Assembly: GCA_964484765.1 (NCBI GenBank)
Contig: CAZAGI010000003.1
Span: 140,264-204,263 of the forward strand
Origin: DSVQ01 sp964484765
Lineage (GTDB): Bacteria > Planctomycetota > Planctomycetia > Planctomycetales > Planctomycetaceae
Length of the DNA: 64,000 nt
Direction: 5' to 3'
The notes under the pieces were generated by a model. The model searched no databases and was not told the origin of the DNA. It saw nothing but the letters and a program-made list of their open reading frames with translations. Of the stretch, positions 27,568 through 35,962 are shown one piece after another. The position numbers and the translations under genes are program-made. Numbering within the stretch: the first letter of the stretch is position 1; every line of letters starts with the position of its first letter.

Positions 27568-27693
27568 TCTGAAACCACGTTCAGATTCCCGCGAAACCCG
27601 TCGGCATTATCTCCGTTCAATTCCTGCATGCCCCTTTCGAAAGAAGGGCTTCTTCCCCCGCGCTCCACATGTTCTTGTTTCGGGAGAGCGATT

Positions 27694-28998
27694 ATGCACC
27701 GAATGTGGCCGGTTTTGTTCCCGGTGTTCCTCTTTACCTGCGGCGTGTCCTCGGGACAGTCCGAAACGCCAGCACTCAACGACCTCGTCAAAGCGACTGG
27801 CGTCGACCGGCCCGTCGCGTTACTGATGCTGGTTGAAGTGCAAGTTGACCTGGTGTTTTCTGACCGTCAAAAGGAGGAATTCCGGCGCATCGACCAGGAA
27901 CAAGCGGTTGAATTCCGGAAGCTCCCGCGAGTCTTCGACCTGAATGATCTGGACGAAGAGGCCCGCAAACAGCGCGGTCAGGACCTGCGAAAGCTGCAGG
28001 AAAAGAGATGGGAATCCTCTGTCGCGGTGCTCAATGACGCACAACGCACTCGTCTGGCACAAATTCTTCTGCATCAGATTAACGAGGGGGCTCTCGAAAT
28101 TCCCGCGGTCATGGACGGCTTGAAACTCACCGACGAGCAAAAGGGAAAAATTGAAGCGGTGAAAGCTGCGTTTGTTCTCACCGGCACGAAGTCGGAATCT
28201 CCCAAGACATCATCGCGTGAGGAAATGCGCCGCTATTTCGACGAGGCACGCCGACGGTTCGACCAGCGAAATGCAGAATATTTCTCGGTGCTAACTCCCG
28301 AGCAATCCGCAACCTTTGCGGCGATGAAAGGCAAACCCTTAGCGCAACCCGAACGTCCCGCACCGAAACCGGGCGAACCCATCCCGCTCCCCCCGATGCG
28401 GCTGGAGTTGACGCTCATGACCCAGGAAGAGGTGCAGAAAGAACTGAATTTCACCGCGGAACAAAAGCAAAAGGTTGCCGCTCTTCAGCAGGAGAATCGA
28501 GGAGCATTTCGCGCTGTCCGCCCGAATCCGGGAGTACCGCGAGCCAATCTTCCAGACACCGACTTGCTGAATCGCGCCCAAAAATACACGGAGGGACTGC
28601 GGGGCGTTCTCGACGAGAAGCAGGTTCAAAGACTCACCGAACTCACGATTCAGCGACGCGGCCCAACCGCGCTGCAGGAGCAACAGATTGCCGAGAAATT
28701 GAAGCTCACGGCGGAACAGAAAACTCAGTTGCGGCGGATCGACTTTGATTTCAATGGACCGGGTCGGATGGAGGAACGGATTCAGGCCACTAAAGATGGC
28801 AATCAAGCCAAAGTGAACCAGATGATGGCCGAAGACCGTCGACGCAACGCGAAACGGGACGCAGATTATCTCAACGTCCTCACGGACGAACAAAAGGCCG
28901 CCTTCGATGCCCTGCAGGGGCCGAAATTCACGTTTCCCGAGTCGAACAGGCCATTGCCCATTGTCCCGGTCAACAAGGCGAAACCTGAGTCGACCTGA
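27694..28998 (+). CDS. Secreted two-unit Spy/CpxP-like (LTxxQ) protein
   Basis: A 434-residue exported, helical, highly charged protein with a signal peptide (VLFPVFLFTCGVSSG). It consists of two successive units of about 190 residues. Each has helices with the pattern L-T-x-E-Q-K: FSDRQKEEFRRIDQEQ, LNDAQRTRLAQILLHQ, LKLTDEQKGKIEAVK and LTPEQSATFAAMKGKP in the first; FTAEQKQKVAALQQEN, LDEKQVQRLTELTIQ, LKLTAEQKTQLRRID and LTDEQKAAFDALQGP in the second. The LTxxQ motif is that of periplasmic Spy/CpxP/ZraP chaperones and metal-response proteins. ATG 27694 has GGAG seven bases upstream. It stands between the RND pump and the single-unit paralogue. Confidence 0.8.
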   Translation: MHRMWPVLFPVFLFTCGVSSGQSETPALNDLVKATGVDRPVALLMLVEVQVDLVFSDRQKEEFRRIDQEQAVEFRKLPRVFDLNDLDEEARKQRGQDLRKLQEKRWESSVAVLNDAQRTRLAQILLHQINEGALEIPAVMDGLKLTDEQKGKIEAVKAAFVLTGTKSESPKTSSREEMRRYFDEARRRFDQRNAEYFSVLTPEQSATFAAMKGKPLAQPERPAPKPGEPIPLPPMRLELTLMTQEEVQKELNFTAEQKQKVAALQQENRGAFRAVRPNPGVPRANLPDTDLLNRAQKYTEGLRGVLDEKQVQRLTELTIQRRGPTALQEQQIAEKLKLTAEQKTQLRRIDFDFNGPGRMEERIQATKDGNQAKVNQMMAEDRRRNAKRDADYLNVLTDEQKAAFDALQGPKFTFPESNRPLPIVPVNKAKPEST

Positions 28999-29205
28999 CC
29001 AGGACTCGGGAGGGCTGATGTCCATCACGGGGTAAATTCTTGAGGAATTCCCAAAGTTTCGATACCGATTTTCGTGAGTGGGGTTAGACTAACGGACACC
29101 CATCGGAAGTCTGGCGTCGTTCGACCGCGGGAATCGGGGGCATGGTGCTTTTTCCAGTCGCCCCGCTGTCACGAAGCCCTTCCCGAAATTGAAGGAATGC
29201 AGGCG

Positions 29206-29946
29206 ATGCAACGTAGTTTCACAGCTCTGTTGACGGCGGCCCTCGTGCTGGCCTCGGGACTTTCGGTGATGGCCCAGCCGCCCGGTGGGCGCGGAGGTGG
29301 ACGTGGCCCCGGCTTTGGTGGTGGATTCGGCGGCAACTCCTTCCTGATCGGCATGGAAGCCGTCCAGAAAGAACTGGCCGTCACCGATGCCCAGAAGGAA
29401 AAAATCACCAAGATGCAGGAAGAAGCCCGGGCGGCGTTCCAGGGCGGCGGCAACTTCCGCGACATGAGCGACGAAGAACGTGCCAAACTCCGCACCCAGA
29501 TGGAAGAACGCGCGAAGAAGACTGAAGAGACGATCAAATCTATGCTCGATGAAAAGCAATACGCGCGGCTGAATGAACTCAGCCTCCAGCAAGCTGGCGT
29601 GATGGCCCTCAGCCGTCCGGACGTCGCCGAGAAGTTGAAACTCGCCGATGATCAGAAAACGAAAATTCGCGAACTCGCCGAAGCGAATCGCCCCGGTGCC
29701 GGTGGTGGTCGCGGTGGTTTCAACCCGAACGCGACGCAGGAAGAACGCCAGAAAGCCATGGAAGAAGCCCGCGCCCGTCGGGAAAAGTTCAACACTGACG
29801 TCCTGGCCGTCCTGACCGCTGATCAGAAGAAGTCCTTCGAAGACATGCAGGGGAAGAAATTCGAATTCCCGGCGTTCAACTTCGGCGGTCCCGGCGGTGG
29901 CGGCAATCGTCCCGGTGGCGGTCGCCCGCCGCGGGATGCCAACTGA
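29206..29946 (+). CDS. Secreted single-unit Spy/CpxP-like (LTxxQ) protein
   Basis: A 246-residue exported paralogue of the preceding gene. A signal peptide (ALLTAALVLASGLSVMA) is followed by a Gly-rich patch (PGGRGGGRGPGFGGGFGGN), one helical unit with LAVTDAQKEKITKMQEE, LDEKQYARLNELSLQQ, LKLADDQKTKIRELAEAN and LTADQKKSFEDMQGKKFEFP, and a C-terminal Gly/Pro-rich tail. The unit aligns with each half of the 27694-28998 protein. AAGGA nine bases before ATG 29206 decides this start over ATG 29197. A strong terminator follows. A periplasmic chaperone or metal/stress sensor is the likely role. Confidence 0.8.
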   Translation: MQRSFTALLTAALVLASGLSVMAQPPGGRGGGRGPGFGGGFGGNSFLIGMEAVQKELAVTDAQKEKITKMQEEARAAFQGGGNFRDMSDEERAKLRTQMEERAKKTEETIKSMLDEKQYARLNELSLQQAGVMALSRPDVAEKLKLADDQKTKIRELAEANRPGAGGGRGGFNPNATQEERQKAMEEARARREKFNTDVLAVLTADQKKSFEDMQGKKFEFPAFNFGGPGGGGNRPGGGRPPRDAN

Positions 29947-29973
29947 TGTGCGACTGAGCTGAGCGTCACCAGA

Positions 29974-30004
29974 AGCCCAGGGAATGCTTTCCCTGGGCTG
30001 TTTT
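29974..30004 (+). terminator. Rho-independent terminator after the Spy/CpxP-like gene
   Basis: A perfect 10-bp inverted repeat (29974-29983 and 29990-29999) with a 6-base loop, followed by GTTTT. It lies 27 bp after the stop at 29946 and closes the RND/Spy-like group. Confidence 0.88.
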
Positions 30005-30056
30005 CATTTCTATGATGCCCCCTTCCACCATGACTTTACATCCGGGAGAGACTGCC

Positions 30057-31757
30057 GTGCGGTATTGGATCTTCGCGTTGTTGCTGCTGACGCCCGAGAT
30101 CGGGATGGCCCAAGACGTCCCCAAGGGCGACGTCACCAAGTACACGTTCGACAAGAGCAACATCTTCCCCGGCACCACACGCGATTACTGGGTCTATGTC
30201 CCGAAACAATACGACCCCGCCAAACCCGCGTGTGTCTATGTCAATCAGGACGGCGTGCAATGGAACGCGCCCGCGGTCTTTGACCAGTTGATCGCGAAGG
30301 GTGAAATCCCGGTGCTCATCGGTGTGTTCGTGCAACCCGGGCGCGTGCTCGCGCCGAACGACGCCGCGCTGGATCGATTCAACCGCAGCTATGAATACGA
30401 CGGTCTCGGTGACGGTTACGCGCGGTTTCTGCTCGATGAACTGCTGCCGGACGTCGAAACGAAAACCGCACCGGATGGCCGGGCGCTGAAACTCTCCAAG
30501 AACGGCAATGACCGCGCGATCGGCGGCAGCAGCAGCGGAGCCGTGTGTGCCTTCACCGCGGCGTGGGAACGCCCGGACGCCTTCACGCGGGTCTTCAGTG
30601 CGATCGGTACCTACGTCGGTCTGCGCGGCGCGAACAGCTATCCCACCCTGCTCCGCAAGTTCGAACCCAAACCAATTCGCATCTTCCTGCAGGATGGCAG
30701 CAAAGACCTCAACATCTACGGCGGCGACTGGTGGATGGCGAATCAGGAAATGGAACGTTCGCTGATTTTCGCCGGGTATGAAGTCGACCACGTCTGGGGC
30801 GAAGGGGGCCACGATGGTAAGCAAGGCACCGAAGTCTTCCCCGAAGCCACCAAATGGCTATGGAAGGGTTGGCCGGAACCCGTGAAGCGCGGGGCCGGTT
30901 CGCCGCAACTGCAGCAGGTGCTCATTCCGGGCGAGGAATGGCAGCTTGTCGCCGAGGGTTACAAGTTCACCGAAGGCCCGGCGGTCAACACCCGGGGAGA
31001 AGTCTTCTACAATGAAGTGCCCGACAGCAAGACCTTCAAAGTCGGTCTCGACGGCAAGGTGACGGAATTCCTGTCCGACAGTAATCGCGGCGACGGCCAA
31101 TCGTTCGGACCCGACGGCCGGTTGTACGCCGTCGCGGGCAAGACCGAACAGATTCTCGCCTACACACCGGACGGGAAACCCTCGATGATCGCCGATGGTT
31201 TCCGTGGCAACGATCTGGTGGTCCGTCACGACGGCGGTGTCTACGTCACGCAACCTGGTTGGAACGGGACCGATCCGAGTCAGATCTGGTACATTAGCCC
31301 CAAGGGCGAAAAGAAGGTCGTTGACAAGGGCCTGCGGTTCTCCAATGGTCTCGCGTTGTCGCCCGATCAGACGCTGCTCTACATCGCTGATTCGCGGACG
31401 CACTGGTTGTATTCGTACCAGGTACAACCGGATGGTTCGTTGAAGTACAAGCAGAAATACTTCCATCTGCATTCGCCCGACACTGCCGATGATGCCGGGG
31501 CCGACGGCGTGGAAGTCGACCGCGATGGCCGGGTGTACGTTGCCACGCGCATGGGCATTCAGGTCTGCGATCAACCGGGCCGCGTGAACTTCATCCTTCC
31601 CACGCCGAACGGCAAAGTGTCGAACATCACTTTCGGTGGCGAAAAGTTTGACACGCTCTTCGCCACGTGCGGCGACAAAGTCTACAAGCGGAAGGTGAAA
31701 GTCTCGGGATCACCGTCGTTTCAGGCACCAGTGAAACCGGAAAAGCCACGCCTCTAG
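30057..31757 (+). CDS. Secreted fusion of an Fes-type esterase and an SMP-30/gluconolactonase propeller
   Basis: A 566-residue exported two-domain enzyme. After the signal peptide (FALLLLTPEIGMA), residues about 25-275 form an esterase of the enterochelin-esterase/esterase-D type. DYWVYVPKQYDP is the strand start, AIGGSSSGAVCAF the nucleophile region, IFLQDGSKDLN the acid region, and WGEGGHDGKQG the His. Residues about 285-560 form an SMP-30/gluconolactonase-like six-bladed propeller (EGYKFTEGPAVNTRGEVFYNEV, DGQSFGPDGRLYAVAG, FSNGLALSPDQTLLYIADS, GADGVEVDRDGRVYVATRMG). GGGAG eight bases before GTG 30057 supports this start. Joined domains suggest sequential attack on a sugar ester and lactone, or carbohydrate ester turnover. 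Confidence 0.85.
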   Translation: MRYWIFALLLLTPEIGMAQDVPKGDVTKYTFDKSNIFPGTTRDYWVYVPKQYDPAKPACVYVNQDGVQWNAPAVFDQLIAKGEIPVLIGVFVQPGRVLAPNDAALDRFNRSYEYDGLGDGYARFLLDELLPDVETKTAPDGRALKLSKNGNDRAIGGSSSGAVCAFTAAWERPDAFTRVFSAIGTYVGLRGANSYPTLLRKFEPKPIRIFLQDGSKDLNIYGGDWWMANQEMERSLIFAGYEVDHVWGEGGHDGKQGTEVFPEATKWLWKGWPEPVKRGAGSPQLQQVLIPGEEWQLVAEGYKFTEGPAVNTRGEVFYNEVPDSKTFKVGLDGKVTEFLSDSNRGDGQSFGPDGRLYAVAGKTEQILAYTPDGKPSMIADGFRGNDLVVRHDGGVYVTQPGWNGTDPSQIWYISPKGEKKVVDKGLRFSNGLALSPDQTLLYIADSRTHWLYSYQVQPDGSLKYKQKYFHLHSPDTADDAGADGVEVDRDGRVYVATRMGIQVCDQPGRVNFILPTPNGKVSNITFGGEKFDTLFATCGDKVYKRKVKVSGSPSFQAPVKPEKPRL

Positions 31758-32108
31758 AAGCACACCGATGACGACATCAATTGCAAATTGATCATTGCAA
31801 AGTGCCAATTGAAAATTGACGGATGCGAACGCCATCTTCCAATTTGCAATTTGTATTTTTCACTTTGCAATGCATCCCCCATCGACAGAATTGGTGCTCC
31901 TTTGTCCGCCATCGTTGGCAGACCTTTCCGGTCGTAGGTCCCCCTTTCGTTTGGTTCAACCGGCTTGGACGGCATGCCCGATACAAACGATCGTCCGCTG
32001 AACGCGGATTTGGTCATTTTGTCATCGGCAGCATCACGGAGAGCGGCAGGTCCTGCCGCAGCACGCCCGGACGCGTACTTCCGTGATTCGAGGAACAGGA
32101 CCGACTCC
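31758..32108. other. AT-rich intergenic region with inverted repeat
   Basis: 351 bases, markedly richer in A+T than the neighbours in its first 120 bases. It contains an exact 12-bp inverted repeat (31793-31804 and 31861-31872) and several TTGCAA/CAATTTG units. No gene is convincing: the frames here are short and lack motifs. It probably holds the promoter of the secreted protein at 32109, and may be the remnant of a small mobile repeat. Confidence 0.5.
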
Positions 32109-33053
32109 ATGCCGCGCGCGATTTTCTGTTGGACTTTGCTGGCGATCGCTTTTTCCGGTCTGCATGCCCCCGTGTGGGGACAGGTTGTTCCGGGCACGGG
32201 CACCAAGCTCACGCAGGTGGGCGATGACTTTGAAGACGAAGCCTGGACGTTCACGCTGAACCTTCCTAAAGCCAGCAGCAACCTCAACCGCGTGGATAAC
32301 CAGCCCGCCGGGTTCTCATCGAATCAGCGGTGGTTCGAAAGCATGTACCGCGGGACGCCCGATGTCGTCAAACGTGTTCCCACGCCCGCCGGCGGCCTTC
32401 CGGGCAGCAAGGGATCGATGGCGCTGCGGACGGTGCAATCGGGTGTGAACGGGCAACTGTCACACAAGTTCCAGCAGGATGACTTGCTCACGAACATGAC
32501 CGCGATCGGCTTCCTCCCGGTCAACCGCACACCCAGCTTTGTTGTCCGTGTTTATCTGCCGCCGTTCGATCAATGGGAAAAGCGGACAGGCAGCCAGTTC
32601 GGCATCCGGTCCGATTGCGTGACAATCATCAACAAGCCCACCACCACCGGACGGTTGTTCCGCACGGCGAGCACGTCTCGCAAAACGGAAAACTACTGGC
32701 CCGGCTTCTTCATCCAATTCAACTCGAAGCACGACAGCCAGAACAAAGAAGACTCCGCCATGGTCCTGATCCGCTCCGGCAGCCGTGGGGAAGACCTGCA
32801 AGGCCCGATCATCAAGGAACCGGGCTGGTGGACGTTCGGCATGTCCTTTACGGCCGATGGGCAGGTGCACTATTACGCCAAGCCCGGCGTCGGCAATCTC
32901 ACCGCGGCCGATCATCTGAAGTCGACGTTCCCGTACAGCTACCAAGCGATGCAGGTCAACACATTCTTCTTCAATGTGGTGAACCAGGACGACGGCCGGA
33001 CGTGGTCGACCGAGTTCATTGTTGATGACCCGTCCATCTACGTGCTGCAGTAA
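32109..33053 (+). CDS. Secreted protein of unknown function, planctomycete type
   Basis: A 314-residue exported protein. The signal peptide (FCWTLLAIAFSGLHAPVWG) precedes a compact domain that starts GDDFEDEAWTFTLNLPKAS. It continues with MALRTVQSGVNG, TPSFVVRVYLPPFDQWEKRTG, GFFIQFNSKHD, WWTFGMSFTADGQVHYYAK and VNTFFFNVVNQDDGRTWSTEFIVDDPSIYVL. The strand pattern and the repeated W/F-x-x-G motifs suggest a concanavalin-like beta sandwich, but I do not recognise a named family. ATG 32109 has AGGA eight bases upstream. Two hairpins follow the stop. Confidence 0.75.
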   Translation: MPRAIFCWTLLAIAFSGLHAPVWGQVVPGTGTKLTQVGDDFEDEAWTFTLNLPKASSNLNRVDNQPAGFSSNQRWFESMYRGTPDVVKRVPTPAGGLPGSKGSMALRTVQSGVNGQLSHKFQQDDLLTNMTAIGFLPVNRTPSFVVRVYLPPFDQWEKRTGSQFGIRSDCVTIINKPTTTGRLFRTASTSRKTENYWPGFFIQFNSKHDSQNKEDSAMVLIRSGSRGEDLQGPIIKEPGWWTFGMSFTADGQVHYYAKPGVGNLTAADHLKSTFPYSYQAMQVNTFFFNVVNQDDGRTWSTEFIVDDPSIYVLQ

Positions 33054-33062
33054 CATGCGTTC

Positions 33063-33094
33063 GAAGTCCGGCACTTTCTTCCATGCCGGACTTC
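33063..33094 (+). terminator. Hairpin terminator candidate after the secreted protein
   Basis: A perfect 11-bp inverted repeat (33063-33073 and 33084-33094) with a 10-base loop, 9 bp after the stop at 33053, followed by TGCATTT. T-run is weak. Confidence 0.65.
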
Positions 33095-33126
33095 TGCATT
33101 TCAGACTTGTCACCAAGTGAAATACA

Positions 33127-33159
33127 GAAGCCCGGCGTCCAAAGCAGACGCCGGGCTTC
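33127..33159. terminator. Bidirectional hairpin between convergent genes
   Basis: A perfect 13-bp G/C-rich inverted repeat (33127-33139 and 33147-33159) with a 7-base loop, 11 bp beyond the stop of the M81 gene at 33171. No long T run on either strand; likely stops transcription from either side together with the hairpin at 33063. Confidence 0.65.
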
Positions 33160-33170
33160 ATTGATTACCC

Positions 33171-34649
33171 TCACGCGCGATCGACCGGATACATCGGCTG
33201 CCGCTTCGCGTATTTCAGCGACGCAAAGTCGTGCGTGTGAATTGCGGCGGCGTCGACGTTGAAAATGCTGCCGGCGAAGGGTTCGAAACTCGCGCGAAAA
33301 TGCACGGCAGATTTCACCGCGATGTACTTCATGGCCCGGCAATCGATCCCCAGACTGTGGGAGAACGCCGGACCAAGCGGTTGCTCATGCGCAGTGACCA
33401 CCACGACATGGACGCCGTCCTGTTCGAGCCACGCGGATGGTCCCATGTTACCCGTCAATCCGGCGTACATCGGGCCGTCGTATCGAAAATCCCCCTGAGA
33501 CAGCGCCCGCACAGTGGCGCGCATCGGGACCGGCGGGCCTTGAATCGGATCGGACTTGCCCCCAACCAGCACATCGATCACCGCGCCCACTCCAGCGGCT
33601 TGTGCCTGAGCAATCGCGTCCGGATCGACGATGTACAACAGCAGCGCTTCATGCAAACCACGCTCGATAAATGTCCGCAGGATTTCCGTCGAATCGCCCG
33701 GAGCGCCGCCGCCCGTGTTGTCCGCGTGGTCGGCAAGAATGATCGGAAACTTGCCGATCCTTTCACCCTGTCGCAGCGCCTCCGTCACCGCTAACGGCGG
33801 CCGATGCCATTGTGCGCGCCGCTCATACACCCAGTCGTGCATTTCCTGCGCGGTTTGTTCTGCCAGCGCGGCTTCACCATCGGCCACCACGATTACGCTC
33901 GCTCCCATGTTGGACACATCGGACCAGGGAAACCCGGTGGCAAGTGTGACGGACAAAATGCCCGGTCGGCGTTCCAGTTCGAAGACACGGGCCATGGCTG
34001 CATTCATCGGCGGGTGGGCGGTGATCTGACACGGGGCACTCCAGAACATGGGAATGGCCCGAAACGCCATGGTCGGAGCGATTTCCCCCCGGATTGTGCG
34101 GACGATCAGATCCGCTGCTTCACGACCGCGTTCGGCCATGTCGATGTGCGGGTAGGTATCAAATCCGCAGATTGCCGTCGCCGCGGCGGTGCGTCGCGCG
34201 CTGTGGTTCCCATGCAGATCGAACGTCACCACGATCGGGCAGTTCGGCCCCACCACTTCACGGACGGCTTCAATGAAATCCGCATCTGCGTCATCGACGC
34301 CTTCGACAACCATCGCCCCGTGTTGATCGAGCAATACGCCATCGACAGGACCCCGGGCGGCCTGCTCGTGTCGCAATCCCTGCAGGAACTCGTGCTTCAA
34401 TTCCGCATACGCCGCCGCGGTGATGAGTCCGCTTGGATAGGCGAATCCCCACAACAGCGGCACGAGTTCGAAGCCGTGCTTCACAGCGCCGTCGATGAAC
34501 CCGCCGGCGCAAATGTTCGAACCACGAAAGCGTTCGAGAATTGCCGGTCCGCGGAAGAGTCCAAAGCCGTCCGCGAAATCGGCGACTGTGGTCCGTGTCT
34601 TGGCGAACGTGCTGGTTTCGTGAGAAATACCGCCGATCGCGATCCGCAT
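33171..34649 (-). CDS. M81-family metallopeptidase (MlrC-like)
   Basis: A 492-residue cytoplasmic protein of the M81/microcystinase C family. The N-terminus MRIAIGGISHETSTFAKTRT is the family hallmark. Metal-binding motifs LDQHGAMV, TFDLHGNHS and the C-terminal ADHADNTGGGAPGDST are complete. MlrC cleaves linear microcystin-derived peptides, but the genomic family is broad and this member's substrate is unknown. AAGGA five bases before ATG 34649 fixes the start; the open frame extends further upstream without conserved residues. The sigma factor gene ends 26 bp upstream on the same strand, so the two may be cotranscribed. Confidence 0.9.
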   Translation of the reverse strand: MRIAIGGISHETSTFAKTRTTVADFADGFGLFRGPAILERFRGSNICAGGFIDGAVKHGFELVPLLWGFAYPSGLITAAAYAELKHEFLQGLRHEQAARGPVDGVLLDQHGAMVVEGVDDADADFIEAVREVVGPNCPIVVTFDLHGNHSARRTAAATAICGFDTYPHIDMAERGREAADLIVRTIRGEIAPTMAFRAIPMFWSAPCQITAHPPMNAAMARVFELERRPGILSVTLATGFPWSDVSNMGASVIVVADGEAALAEQTAQEMHDWVYERRAQWHRPPLAVTEALRQGERIGKFPIILADHADNTGGGAPGDSTEILRTFIERGLHEALLLYIVDPDAIAQAQAAGVGAVIDVLVGGKSDPIQGPPVPMRATVRALSQGDFRYDGPMYAGLTGNMGPSAWLEQDGVHVVVVTAHEQPLGPAFSHSLGIDCRAMKYIAVKSAVHFRASFEPFAGSIFNVDAAAIHTHDFASLKYAKRQPMYPVDRA

Positions 34650-34674
34650 GGTGGTCCTTCGTGAGGGTGAGAGG

Positions 34675-35310
34675 TTACGGAGACTCGAGCGACGCCCAAT
34701 CGACATCGCGCAGCCGCGCGGCTTTGGCCGCATCCTTGAGTTTCTGCACGATGAACGCCTTATGATTCGCGACCGCCTGTTCGCCAATACCTAGACGCCG
34801 GGCCGCTTCCTGATTTGTCAGCCCGACCACGAACAGCAATTCAATGCATTTGAGCCGCTCGTAGTCCCCGCGGCTTAACCACTGGGTGATCCATTCTTGC
34901 AGACAGCGCTGCAACACGGCCTCCCGGGCGACCCGACGCTCCATGCTTTGCGCGAGGCTGGACGCTTTCCGCTCGCGACCCACCGGATCGGGGGCCGATT
35001 CATCCGTCGTAAAGGTGGCGAACAACCGCGGCCGCACACCCCGACGACGAAGCGCGTCGGTCAATTTGTGGGCAGCAATCGAAAAGAGAAACGCTTCCAG
35101 CGGCGTGCGCGAATCGTAATTCACCAGCGACAACAGGAAGCCGAGAAACGTCTCCTGCACGACATCTTCGGCCGCGGAACGATCTTGCAAGCGATGTTCG
35201 GCGAACGACAGCAACCGCCCCTGGAACCGGTCGATGAGCGCCTGCCACGCCCCGGGATCGTGACGGCGCACCCCGGCCAGCAATTCGGCATCATTCACCG
35301 GCTGCGACAC
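34675..35310 (-). CDS. ECF-like RNA polymerase sigma factor
   Basis: A 211-residue sigma-70-family regulator. Region 2 is visible as LIDRFQGRLLSFAEHRLQDRSAAEDVVQETFLGFLLSL with the core-binding DVVQETF motif. Region 4 is LLFVVGLTNQEAARRLGIGEQAVANHKAFIVQKLKD, a helix-turn-helix that would bind the -35 box. The linker is longer than in most ECF factors (GVRPRLFATFTTDESAPDPVGRERKAS), as in planctomycete-specific ECF groups. No anti-sigma gene is adjacent. GTG 35310 has GAGGA seven bases upstream, which decides it over GTG 35328. Two tiny membrane-protein genes precede it on the same strand. Confidence 0.88.
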   Translation of the reverse strand: MSQPVNDAELLAGVRRHDPGAWQALIDRFQGRLLSFAEHRLQDRSAAEDVVQETFLGFLLSLVNYDSRTPLEAFLFSIAAHKLTDALRRRGVRPRLFATFTTDESAPDPVGRERKASSLAQSMERRVAREAVLQRCLQEWITQWLSRGDYERLKCIELLFVVGLTNQEAARRLGIGEQAVANHKAFIVQKLKDAAKAARLRDVDWASLESP

Positions 35311-35438
35311 ATTTCGTTCCTCTGCCACGTTTCCACCGTCAACACGGTGAACACAAACGCCTGACAGATCGAGTTTACCGCAGCGCACCGCCGCTGGCGA
35401 TGAACGGTTGGGCCTTGGACCTGAATTGTCGGCATCGC

Positions 35439-35636
35439 TCAGAAAATCTTCGGGAGGGGAATGTAGATGTCGTGGATATAGATGTCGAACGGCATGAGCC
35501 ACCAGAGAACCAACAAAAACAAGCCGGTCACAGCCCCCATCATGATCACGCCGCCAAGGAGAATCCGTTGCCACAGACTCCACCGCCACGGTGCGAACCA
35601 CGCCATCCGCTTCGGTAGCGATGACCGTTCTTCCAT
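35439..35636 (-). CDS. Small single-helix membrane protein
   Basis: A 65-residue protein: basic, aromatic N-terminus (KRMAWFAPWRWSLWQR), one membrane helix (ILLGGVIMMGAVTGLFLLVLWWLM) and a short C-terminal tail MPFDIYIHDIYIPLPKIF. The D-I-x-x-H-D-x-Y pattern resembles the small cytochrome-oxidase-subunit-I-like peptides found in planctomycetes and Bacteroidetes, but that is a resemblance only. The gene begins 4 bp after the stop of the next gene upstream (GAGG sits before the ATG), so the pair is one operon. The stop is 128 bp before the sigma factor start. Confidence 0.6.
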   Translation of the reverse strand: MEERSSLPKRMAWFAPWRWSLWQRILLGGVIMMGAVTGLFLLVLWWLMPFDIYIHDIYIPLPKIF

Positions 35637-35640
35637 CGCC

Positions 35641-35817
35641 TCAATCCCGCATGGTGGCAAGACACCCGATGACCGTCACCATCGGAAGGGCAATGACCGC
35701 GATCGCCAACCATGACGGCTTTTTGACGAGGCATAGATAGAACGGGCAGATGATCACGTAAGCGAGCACCGCGATGCCGCCAATCAGCCCATCAACGCCA
35801 GTGAACATCAACTCCAT
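35641..35817 (-). CDS. Very small two-helix membrane protein
   Basis: A 58-residue reading frame. It has two hydrophobic segments (GLIGGIAVLAYVIICPFYLCLV and WLAIAVIALPMVTVIGCLA) separated by a basic loop VKKPS, and a charged end TMRD, so it should be an inner-membrane hairpin with a short loop. The start ATG 35817 has a modest GGG element. Its stop codon is four bases before the next gene, which supports a real, coupled gene. No family recognised. It and its neighbour are candidates for an envelope accessory pair ahead of the sigma factor. Confidence 0.6.
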   Translation of the reverse strand: MELMFTGVDGLIGGIAVLAYVIICPFYLCLVKKPSWLAIAVIALPMVTVIGCLATMRD

Positions 35818-35962
35818 CCCAACACGCTACGCAGAGGCCGTGGGGCAGTCAATGGCGTCGTTCGTTACCCGATTTGAGCCGGGTTTGGATTCCTCTTGAC
35901 GGACCGGCGGACTCCAACGACACTTCCCGACCATTTCGTGTTCCTGGTCGGATTGTGTTCTG

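Noticed and set aside
31754..32287. Minus-strand 177-residue frame spanning the AT-rich gap
   Set aside because: It crosses an inverted repeat and the real start of the secreted protein gene, and has no recognisable features.
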